Assembly: GCA_035308365.1 (NCBI GenBank)
Contig: DATGGU010000121.1
Span: forward strand, 22,924 to 86,923
Reading direction: 5' to 3'
Source of the DNA: PALSA-505 sp035308365
Lineage (GTDB): Bacteria; Actinomycetota; Actinomycetes; Streptosporangiales; Streptosporangiaceae
Length of the DNA stretch: 64,000 nucleotides
Notes under the pieces: model-generated
The model's database searches: none
Seen by the model: the letters and a program-made list of their open reading frames with translations, nothing else
What the model was told of the DNA's origin: nothing
In this document: positions 8,711-15,404 of the stretch, piece by piece
Numbering within the stretch: position 1 is the stretch's first letter
How the letters are laid out: each line of letters starts with the position of its first letter
Program-made: the position numbers and the translations under genes

Positions 8711-10739
8711 ACCCATGAAACGCGTGGCTCCTTACGGTTCCTGGTCCTCGCCCATCTCGGCAGCGGACGTGGCCAGCGACGGCACCCGGTGCGGCTGGCC
8801 CGGCTGGGTAGACGGGGAAATCTGGTGGACCGAGTCCCGCCCGGACGAGGGCGGCCGGGTGACGCTGATGCGCTGGGTTCCGGGGACGGGGACCGGTGCG
8901 GAGGCGGGTGCGGGTGCGGGGGCGGGGGCGGCCGTCGAGGTGCTGGCGGCGCCATGGAATGTGCGGAGCCGGATCATCGAGTACGGCGGTCATCCGTGGA
9001 CGGCGACAGGACGTGCCGCGGGGGCGGTCAAGCCGATCGTGGTTTTCGCCAACTGGAGTGATCAGCGGCTCTACCGGTTCGAGCTGAGCGAACTCACGCC
9101 TCGGCCGATCAGCCCGGTTCCGGAGATCCCTTCGGGGATGCGGTTCGCCGAGTTGTTCGTCAGCCCGGACCTGGAGGAGGTCTGGTGCGTGCGGGAGACC
9201 CACATTGGGCCGGCCCCGACCGACGTGCGCCGGGACATCGTGGCGATCCCGCTGGACGGCTCCGCCGCCTGCGATCCCGGGCAGATCCGGGTGCTGGCGG
9301 CCAGCCACCACTTCCTGAGCTGTCCCCGGCTCTCCCCGGACGGCGCCAGGCTGTCCTGGATCGGCTGGGACCACCCGTCGATGCCATGGGACGAGACCAC
9401 TCTGTGCGTGGCCCAGGTTTCCGGCGGCCAGACCGGGCCGGTGCAGGTGGTTGCCGGTGGCGGTGGTCAGGCGATCGTCCAGGCGGAGTGGACCGGCCCG
9501 CGGACGCTGGTCTATGTGAGCGACCCGGACGGCTGGTGGAACCTGTACCGGCTGGACCTGGACTCCGGCGCGGCGGCCACGGAGCTGTGCCCGCGGGAGG
9601 AAGAGTTCGGCGGGGCGCTGTGGCAGCTCGGCGGCCGCTGGTTCGCGCCGCTCGCCGACGGGTCGATCGCGGCGATCCATGGCCGGGCCACCTCGCGGCT
9701 GTCGGTGCTCGGCACCGACGGGACGCTGCGGGAGATCGGCGCACCCTACACCGAGTGGGCGCCGGTCCTGGTGGCGGACGGCACGCGGGTCGCCGGGGTG
9801 GCCGGAAGCCCCCACCAGCCGTCAGGAGTGCTGGTCGCGGATCCAGCCGGGCACCCGCAGCGCCTGGTCAGCACGGCTTACGAGACCGCCGCCGTGGACG
9901 TGGGTTACCTGCCGGAACCTGAGCCACGTACGTTCGTGGGCGCCGACGGCAGGGACATCCACGCCAACGTGTACCCGCCGCGCAACCCGGACTTCACCGG
10001 CCCGCCCGGGCAGCCCGCGCCGTACGTGGTCTGGGTACACGGCGGGCCGACCGGCCGGGCGTCCATCGTGTACGACCTGGAGATCGCCTACTTCACCAGC
10101 CGTGGCATCGGCGTTGTCGAGGTGAACTACGGCGGCTCCACCGGGCACGGCCGCGCCTACCGGGAGCGGCTGGTGCGTAACTGGGGCATTGCCGAGGTGG
10201 CCGACTGCGCCGAGGTCGCCCTCGCCCTGGCCGCCGAGGGAACCGCCGACGCCGGCCGGCTGGCGATTCGCGGCGGCAGCGCCGGCGGCTGGACCAGCGC
10301 ATGCTCGCTCACCTTGGATGAGCGCGTCTACCGGTGCGGGATCATCGCCTACCCGATCCTGGACCTGGCCGGCTGGCGGACCGGTGAGACGCACGACTTC
10401 GAGTCGCAGTACCTGGAGAGCCTGATCGGCCCGTGGCCGGCGGCCAAGGCGGTATATCACGACCGCTCGCCGGTCAACAGGGCGGACCGGATCGAGGTAC
10501 CGTTCCTGCTGCTGCAGGGTTTGGAGGATGTGATCTGCCCGCCGCTGCAGTGTGAGCGGCTGCTCGGCCGGCTGGACGGTCGCGGGATTCCGCACGCGTA
10601 CCTGACCTTCGCGGGGGAGCAGCACGGCTTCCGCAAGGCGGAGACGATCGTCACGGCGCTCGAGGCTGAACTGTCTTTCCTCGGCCAGATACTGGGATTC
10701 GACCCGCCAGGAATCCCGCGGCTCACTCTGGTCACATGA
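8700..10739 (+). CDS. S9 prolyl oligopeptidase family peptidase
   Basis: 679 residues. The N-terminal half is a beta-propeller-like region (repeated SPDG-type blades such as SPDGARLSWIGWD). The C-terminal alpha/beta hydrolase domain holds the triad Ser527 (GGSAGGW), Asp610 (LEDVICPP) and His642 (EQHGFRK). The ATG at 8700 overlaps the M20 stop; an ATG at 8715 is an alternative start. It cleaves short peptides, likely acyl- or dipeptidyl-type, in the cytoplasm as no signal is seen. A Gly/Ala-rich run (GTGAEAGAGAGAGAA, about residues 63-77) is a low-complexity insertion. Confidence 0.93.
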   Translation: MLAEPMKRVAPYGSWSSPISAADVASDGTRCGWPGWVDGEIWWTESRPDEGGRVTLMRWVPGTGTGAEAGAGAGAGAAVEVLAAPWNVRSRIIEYGGHPWTATGRAAGAVKPIVVFANWSDQRLYRFELSELTPRPISPVPEIPSGMRFAELFVSPDLEEVWCVRETHIGPAPTDVRRDIVAIPLDGSAACDPGQIRVLAASHHFLSCPRLSPDGARLSWIGWDHPSMPWDETTLCVAQVSGGQTGPVQVVAGGGGQAIVQAEWTGPRTLVYVSDPDGWWNLYRLDLDSGAAATELCPREEEFGGALWQLGGRWFAPLADGSIAAIHGRATSRLSVLGTDGTLREIGAPYTEWAPVLVADGTRVAGVAGSPHQPSGVLVADPAGHPQRLVSTAYETAAVDVGYLPEPEPRTFVGADGRDIHANVYPPRNPDFTGPPGQPAPYVVWVHGGPTGRASIVYDLEIAYFTSRGIGVVEVNYGGSTGHGRAYRERLVRNWGIAEVADCAEVALALAAEGTADAGRLAIRGGSAGGWTSACSLTLDERVYRCGIIAYPILDLAGWRTGETHDFESQYLESLIGPWPAAKAVYHDRSPVNRADRIEVPFLLLQGLEDVICPPLQCERLLGRLDGRGIPHAYLTFAGEQHGFRKAETIVTALEAELSFLGQILGFDPPGIPRLTLVT

Positions 10740-11980
10740 TCGCCGCCGACGTCACCGACGCCGCTGCCGCCGCCGCCACCGCCGTCGCCCCCGCCACCGA
10801 CCTGCGCGTGCGATCAAGCCGGACGGAGCCCGGCAGGCTGTCCACGGAGCCCGGCCGGCTGTCCACGGAGCTTGCGTGGCTGTCCACGGAGGCCGCCGTC
10901 AGGCCGTCGGCAGAGGCCGCCGGGCTGGCCATGGAGCCTGCCGTCAGGCTGTCGGCAGAGGCCGCCGGGCTGGCCAGGCGGCGGCCTAAGCGGTTGCGGC
11001 CGGGCAGTCGCGTTGCTGTGGTCGCGCCGAGCGGCCGCAATGACGCTGACCTGGTGGCCGCAGGCTGCGCCGTGCTGACCGGCTGGGGTCTGGAGGTGGA
11101 GGTCGCGCCGCACGCGTTGGCCAGCCACCCCGACCTTTCCTACCTCGCCGGGAACGACACGGGCCGCGCCGCCGACCTGCAGCAGGCCTGGCTCGACCCA
11201 AGGATCGAGGCCGTGGTGTGCGCGCGCGGCGGCTACGGTGCACAGCGCATCGCCGACCAGCTCGACTGGACGGCAATGGCCGAGGTGCCACCGAAGATCT
11301 TCACTGGCTTCAGCGACATCACCGCCCTGCACGAGGCGTTCGCGCTCAGGCTCGGCGTGACGACCCTGCACGCACCGAACATTGGCGCCGCGTCGTTCGT
11401 GCAGTTCCCTGAGGCCCAGGAGTCGCTGCGCCGGGCGCTGTTCGAGCCGGACCGTCTGGTTCTCAGCCCCGGTGATACCCATTGCCTGGTAAGCGGCCGG
11501 TCGGCTGGGCTCACCGCCGGTGGCAATCTCAGCCTGCTCGTGGCCGGCCTGGGCACAGCGGACAGCAGGCAGCCAGCAACCTCGGGCCGCACGCAGCCAG
11601 CAGCCTCAGCCGGCAGTCAGCCAGCAGCCTCAGCCGGGGGGCAGCCAGCAGTCTCGGGCGGCGGGTTCGCTGGCTGCATTCTGCTGCTGGAAGACGTGCG
11701 TGAGGAGTGTTACCGGCTGGACCGGATGCTCACCCAGCTGCTGCGCTCCGGGGCGCTGGATGGCGTCGCGGGGGTGGCGCTGGGAACCTGGACGGAGTGC
11801 GGGGAACCGGAAGCTGTCCGGCAGGTGATGCAGGACAGGCTGGGTGGGCTGGGCGTGCCGGTGGTCTGGGGCATGGGATTCGGCCATATCGCCCCGCAGC
11901 CCACCGTCCCGCTAGGCGTTCCGGCCGAACTGGACGCAGACAACGGCACGCTGACCTTCCTCGAACCCGCTGTGGCCTGA
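10736..11980 (+). CDS. LD-carboxypeptidase family protein (S66) with repeat insertions
   Basis: 414 residues overlapping the S9 stop by ATGA. Residues from about 84 on match S66 LD-carboxypeptidases: RPGSRVAVVAPSG, AVVCARGGYGAQRI, GFSDITALHEAF (probable nucleophile Ser), LEDVREECYRLDRML (acidic triad residue) and GFGHIAPQPTVPLG (triad His). The family trims murein tetrapeptides or related L,D-peptides. Two oddities: an about 80-residue N-terminal extension made of repeats (PGRLSTE, AVRLSAEAAGLA), and a Gln/Pro/Ala/Ser repeat (QPAASAGS type) inserted near residue 280-305 of the core. Its place in a peptidase operon suggests use of muropeptides. Confidence 0.88.
   Translation: MIAADVTDAAAAAATAVAPATDLRVRSSRTEPGRLSTEPGRLSTELAWLSTEAAVRPSAEAAGLAMEPAVRLSAEAAGLARRRPKRLRPGSRVAVVAPSGRNDADLVAAGCAVLTGWGLEVEVAPHALASHPDLSYLAGNDTGRAADLQQAWLDPRIEAVVCARGGYGAQRIADQLDWTAMAEVPPKIFTGFSDITALHEAFALRLGVTTLHAPNIGAASFVQFPEAQESLRRALFEPDRLVLSPGDTHCLVSGRSAGLTAGGNLSLLVAGLGTADSRQPATSGRTQPAASAGSQPAASAGGQPAVSGGGFAGCILLLEDVREECYRLDRMLTQLLRSGALDGVAGVALGTWTECGEPEAVRQVMQDRLGGLGVPVVWGMGFGHIAPQPTVPLGVPAELDADNGTLTFLEPAVA
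10810..10985 (+). repeat. Tandem repeats in 5' part of S66 gene
   Basis: Near-identical units of about 24 bases around CGGCTGTCCACGGAG, then about 48-base units, are repeated in tandem. They encode GRLSTEPGRLSTE and two copies of AVRxSAEAAGLA. The units keep the frame. Confidence 0.7.
11570..11662 (+). repeat. In-frame tandem repeat inside S66 domain
   Basis: About four 27-30-base units around GGCAGCCAGCAGCCTC encode a QPAASAG-type repeat between two conserved S66 blocks. It looks like a minisatellite expansion in a surface loop. Confidence 0.7.
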
Positions 11981-12640
11981 CCCCGCCCCCGACCCAGCCC
12001 CGACCCAGCTAGGCCGGGCATGACCCTCGGCCCGGAGGTTAGTTCGTTTCCAGAACCTGTGGATGCGGCTGTGGACAATCCAGTGGACAGTCCCTCTGAC
12101 CGGGGGATAACGCTGTGTGCCATGTGGATGACGTGTGAGTAGCGGTATCTGTGTCCGGGGGACGTGGGCTACCACAGAACGCGTTGCCCCATGCGCCGGG
12201 ATGGGCAGCGGTATGAACCTGCCATGGCCAATCCTCCCCGATCTGCCCGTTAGCCGTTTACTGTTGTCCTATCAGCACGGAGCCTGTCACACCGGCCCGC
12301 AGAATGGCCTTATATATGTGTTGGCTCGAATACACGGATACCATCGAGGCCGCACCCGACGGAATCTCGACGATGCCGCTGACTGCGTTAGCGGTGACTA
12401 CCGCACCATTAGCAGTCGCATCGCAGGCAAGCGGTCAGCCGGGGAGTGGTGGTATCGAACTTGCTGCAACACCACATATCGTTGCTGCTGCTCAGCGAGT
12501 TGTACCTGAGGATCGGGGTCGTTATCCCACAGAAACGAATATGCTTTGGTCGAGGATGCCGGATTTCCTATTCTGCTTATGCTGTGTGCACATTGTAGAT
12601 CTGGGATGTTCAGCGTAAACTGCTTGGACAGACTATTAGT
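11981..12640. other. Gene-poor region with DnaA-box-like unit A
   Basis: About 660 bases without a supportable gene. The first part holds unit A of the repeated DnaA-box-like element (about 12056-12140). The rest (about 12230-12640) is clearly lower in GC than the surroundings. A frame at 12304-12618 could encode 104 residues but matches no family I know and ends in a Cys-rich run with no good ribosome site, so it is not called. Confidence 0.5.
12056..12140 (+). repeat. DnaA-box-like repeat unit A
   Basis: It contains CTGTGGATGCGGCTGTGGAC followed by a GTGGACAG and GGGGATAACG, then ATGTGGATGACGTGTG. One site (12070-12078, TGTGGACAA) is a perfect match to the actinomycete DnaA box in reverse orientation. 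The same order of GTGGA motifs recurs in units B (13561) and C (13962). Unlike them it is not followed by the conserved downstream block and terminator. Confidence 0.55.
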
Positions 12641-13350
12641 TCAGACTCCGGGTTTGCAGGCAACGGCCAGCTCATTTCCATCCAACGACAGTGCCGGCGG
12701 GCAAAGAGGTACAGCGCAATATTGAGCCTGGCCCAGCGAGTGGCTCGCCAGCTTCACGGACCCCGGCTGGTCCCCATCACCCCGGCGATCTCTGCCTCGT
12801 TGAGGTCGGCGAAATACCGCAGCATCAGCGCCTCGCGCTGTGGGGCAAGTCGACGCAGCCCGCCGGTAGGGTCTGGTGTTCCTCGTCGACCAGGGCGTCG
12901 ATGCGGCCGATGGCGCGATCGGCTCGCCGATCTCGACGCCGGGTCTGTGGGCCCGGTAACGCAGCGCCGAACGGCAGCCGTTCAGTACCGACGACCAAAG
13001 GTAAGCCACCGCTCTGCCCGAATCGGTCAAGTGGGTCCGGCGTGTTGCCTGGGCCGCCCGGGGTGGGTCCGGCGTGTTGGCTGGGCCGTCCTGGTGGGTC
13101 CGGCGTGTTGGCTGGGCCGTCCTGGTGGGTCCGGCGTGTTGCCTGGATCGTTCGGGGGGGCAGTGCCCGTTCAAGCTCAAGAATGCCTCCTGCACCGCAT
13201 CCTCGGCCGCGCTCCGGTCCTGCAGACTCACCATCGTCAGCCGAACCACGCCACCGGCGCGCACACCAAAGGCCGTGGTCGGGCCTGTTCGACAAGGCGG
13301 TCAGGGTTCTGTTCGGCGTCCGCCGGATCGCATGTGCCCGGCTTGGTAGC
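12641..13350 (-). pseudogene. Degraded ECF RNA polymerase sigma factor
   Basis: Pieces of an ECF sigma factor are spread over different minus-strand frames. Region 2 is represented by VRLTMVSLQDRSAAEDAVQEAFL at about 13170-13250, followed by SSVLNGCRSALRYRAHRPG. A region 4 piece (REALMLRYFADLNEAEIAGVMG, by position about 12780-12845) is in another frame. Frames are broken between the two regions and a 31-base tandem repeat (not a multiple of three) interrupts the linker. The gene cannot make a normal sigma factor and is called a pseudogene. Its edges are approximate. Confidence 0.75.
13031..13150. repeat. 31-bp tandem repeat inside sigma pseudogene
   Basis: GTGGGTCCGGCGTGTTG starts at 13031, 13063, 13094 and 13125, a spacing of 31-32 bases. 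Because the period is not divisible by three, each added unit shifts the reading frame of the sigma gene. Confidence 0.85.
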
Positions 13351-13560
13351 CACATCATCACTGCCATAATCCCGCGACGTCATCACTACCCTGATGCCGC
13401 GACGTCATCACCCCAATGATCCAGCTCCCAGCTCGCCTCTCGTTGGCCTCCCCCCGTATGAGACGTCGACCGGAGGACGGTCTGGTTGCCCCTTCCGGGC
13501 CGGAGTCGCCGACCACGCGACCACACAGAGTTCCCACCCCTGGGCTCGGGGAGGTGAGCG

Positions 13561-13650
13561 GCTGTGGACGCGGCTGTGGATAAGAAGGTGGAGAATTTGT
13601 GGGGGCGGGGGATAACGGCAGGTATCATGTGGATGACGTGTGGATAAACA
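13561..13650 (+). repeat. DnaA-box-like repeat unit B
   Basis: It holds GCTGTGGACGCGGCTGTGGA, then a GTGGAGAAT, GGGGATAACG and ATGTGGATGACGTGTGGA. Two perfect TGTGGATAA boxes (reverse of TTATCCACA) lie at 13575-13583 and 13639-13647. All GTGGA motifs point the same way. An AT-rich stretch follows (ATAAACAGAATTTATC). Confidence 0.65.
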
Positions 13651-13910
13651 GAATTTATCGAGATTATTCGACTGGACCCCTTGCGCTGGCCTGCATGAGG
13701 CAGTAAAAATGTCTCCATCGCCGGAAACGGAGACCACGTTCGGGGAAACCTGGGCAACGTAGGGGATATTGGGAAACCAATATTTCAGGCGGGTTTTTGG
13801 CCCTGGCGAGATGGTTGAGCAATGCAGGGCTTGCCACACCAGTGGTAAGTCAGTGCGGTGAGACTGGGCTGAGGCCCCTCCATCTCATGCATGGAGGGGC
13901 CTCGCTTTAT
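13650..13910 (+). ncRNA. Putative structured ncRNA, copy B
   Basis: About 260 bases from the DnaA-box-like cluster to a rho-independent terminator share order and sequence blocks with copy C: CTTGCGCTGG, then AGGCAGTAAAAATG, then CGCCGGAAACGG, then GGGGAAACCTGGGCAACG, and finally the identical terminator hairpin. No reading frame is kept between copies (stops occur in the aligned frames and gaps are not multiples of three), which argues for an RNA or a DNA element rather than a peptide gene. No known RNA family was recognised. Transcript start is not known; edges are approximate. Confidence 0.5.
13871..13910 (+). terminator. Rho-independent terminator of copy B
   Basis: Perfect 13-bp stem GAGGCCCCTCCAT (13871-13883), 7-nt loop, ATGGAGGGGCCTC (13891-13903), followed by a T-rich tail GCTTTATTT. 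The whole 33-nt hairpin is identical to the one at 14270. Confidence 0.85.
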
Positions 13911-13961
13911 TTGCCGGTCGGTCCTGGAGCTGCGTCCATATCTGGTAGCGAGACCAGTGGC

Positions 13962-14050
13962 TTGTGGACACGACTGTGGATAGCCGGTGGAAAATCCATC
14001 AATCCAGGGGAAAACCATATACGGTGGGTGGATGACGTGTGGACAAATAG
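13962..14050 (+). repeat. DnaA-box-like repeat unit C
   Basis: It holds TTGTGGACACGACTGTGGAT, then GTGGAAAAT, GGGGAAAAC and GTGGATGACGTGTGGACAAA. A perfect TGTGGACAA lies at 14038-14046 and 8/9 matches at 13963 and 13975. An AT-rich stretch with TAAAAT at 14058-14063 follows. Confidence 0.65.
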
Positions 14051-14310
14051 TTTTCTTTAAAATTCTGGGCCAGATCTCTTGCGCTGGGCCGCCCCAAGCA
14101 GTAGAAATACTTCATCGCTGGAAACGGGGATCACGCCGAAGGGGACACCTCGGCAACGCAAAAGGGATCGGTACCGCTGATGCTTTGCGCGGATTCCTGG
14201 CCCCGGCGGCCGGTTGGGTAAATGTGCGAAGGCTGATTAGTCAGTCGGTAGGCGCAGCAAGACCGGGCTGAGGCCCCTCCATCTCATGCATGGAGGGGCC
14301 TCAGCTGATT
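14048..14310 (+). ncRNA. Putative structured ncRNA, copy C
   Basis: It shares the block order of copy B at lower identity: CTTGCGCTGG, AAGCAGTAGAAATAC, TCGCTGGAAACGGGGATCACG, GGGGACACCTCGGCAACG, then the identical terminator hairpin. It lies directly after copy B in the same direction, so the two form a tandem duplication that has diverged while the terminator stayed unchanged. The TAAAAT just upstream could be a -10 box. The middle part contains a short D-arm-like string but does not fold as a tRNA. Confidence 0.5.
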
Positions 14311-14315
14311 TATTC
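14270..14315 (+). terminator. Rho-independent terminator of copy C
   Basis: GAGGCCCCTCCAT (14270-14282), 7-nt loop, ATGGAGGGGCCTC (14290-14302), then AGCTGATTTATT. It is identical in stem and loop to the terminator at 13871. Confidence 0.85.
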
Positions 14316-14525
14316 CCAATTTCGGCCCAGCCAATCCAAGGACATTTCCTGAGGCCGGGTATCTGGTGCGTCGCGCTTGTTCCTGGTGACGGTTCCGGCT
14401 GGCTGGACCGCTCGCGACTGCGAACCCGTCTCGCTGGACGTCGGCCGGGTATGAGATCGAGGGGTTCCTGACACCGGCTTATCCGGCTCAGAAACGCGCA
14501 TCTGAGGTGGATCTAAGGTGGAGGT

Positions 14526-15272
14526 GTGGTAGCGCCACTGCTTGCCTTCGTCGGCGTTTCGGCCGTGGTCATCATGACGCCGGGTCCGGATACCGTTGTG
14601 ACGATCGGCGGCACGCTCAGCGGAGGGCGGCGTGGGGGTGTGCTCACCGCGCTCGGGGTGTTCTGCGGCCAGGCTGTGTGGACACTGGCCACCAGTGCTG
14701 GCATCTCAGCCCTGCTTGTGGCGTCTGCGCCAGCCTTTCTGACCGTGAAATACGTCGGCGCCGCCTACCTTGTCTTCCTCGGCATCCAAGCACTCTGGTC
14801 GGCCGCCAGTCACCGGCAAGCCAGCGAGCACAAGCCCTCCGATCCGCCGCCCGCGAACTGCCCGCCACCTGCAATCGGCCCGTCCCAAGCGAGCGCCTCG
14901 TTGCCTTCCAGTGGTCCGCGTCCTGCGATCGGCCCGTCACCCGCGAGCGGTCCGCCTCCTGCTAGCAGTCCGCCGCTTCTGCCAAGCAGTTGGGGCCACT
15001 TCCGGCGAGGCCTGCTGAGCGACCTCAGCAACCCGAAGATGGCGGTGTTCTTCACCGGTCTGCTGCCGCAGTTCGGCTCCAGCTTTGCCGCTCTCGTACT
15101 GCTGGGACTGCTGTTCTGCACCATGACCTTCGGTTGGCTGTACTGCTGCTCGCTAGCCGTGGCCAGGATGGGCGACCTGCTCCGCCGTTCCAGGATCCGC
15201 CGCGCCCTTGATGCCGTGACCGGTGCTGTGCTCGTGGCGTTCGGCCTGAGGATCGCCATCGAGCGAAGCTGA
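14526..15272 (+). CDS. LysE/RhtB family amino-acid exporter with Pro/Ser-rich insertion
   Basis: 248 residues from a GTG with AAGGTGGAGG just upstream. Membrane segments match LysE translocators: PLLAFVGVSAVVIMTPGPDTV at the N-terminus with the family TPGPD motif, a GGRRGGVLTALGVFCG loop, then three C-terminal segments after LSDLSNPKMAVFFTGLLPQF. The family exports amino acids or derivatives. Between about residues 97 and 157 lies an insertion of Pro/Ser/Ala repeats (PPAIGPSQAS, RPAIGPSPAS), which lengthens the usual about 200-residue protein. It lies in the central cytoplasmic loop, so the carrier may still work. Confidence 0.85.
   Translation: MVAPLLAFVGVSAVVIMTPGPDTVVTIGGTLSGGRRGGVLTALGVFCGQAVWTLATSAGISALLVASAPAFLTVKYVGAAYLVFLGIQALWSAASHRQASEHKPSDPPPANCPPPAIGPSQASASLPSSGPRPAIGPSPASGPPPASSPPLLPSSWGHFRRGLLSDLSNPKMAVFFTGLLPQFGSSFAALVLLGLLFCTMTFGWLYCCSLAVARMGDLLRRSRIRRALDAVTGAVLVAFGLRIAIERS
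14825..14985 (+). repeat. In-frame imperfect repeats in LysE gene
   Basis: Imperfect units around TGCGATCGGCCCGTC and GCGAGCGGTCCGCC encode repeated PxxAIGPSxAS and PPPAS strings in the central loop. Confidence 0.6.
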
Positions 15273-15404
15273 TCGCACCCCAGCTTCCAGCTAATAACCG
15301 GCACTTTCCGAAATCAATCGCGATTGTCAGTGGGTGGCGGTACGGTAGTCGCAGACGTAATCGAACAACTTGCTGTCGATCCGGCGCTGGGAGGTGAACC
15401 CTGG

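Noticed and set aside
12304..12618. Possible 104-residue hypothetical gene
   Set aside because: No ribosome site, no recognised family, and low-GC sequence where open frames carry less weight than expected codon bias; no third-position GC enrichment.
13560..14050. Chromosomal replication origin (oriC)
   Set aside because: DnaA boxes are present, but no dnaA, dnaN, recF, gyrB, rpmH or parAB genes lie in the 64 kb, and boxes are all in one orientation in small groups.
14225..14270. tRNA-like D-arm (AGTCAGTCGGTAGGCGCAG)
   Set aside because: No acceptor, anticodon or T arm can be completed around it and copy B lacks the same string.
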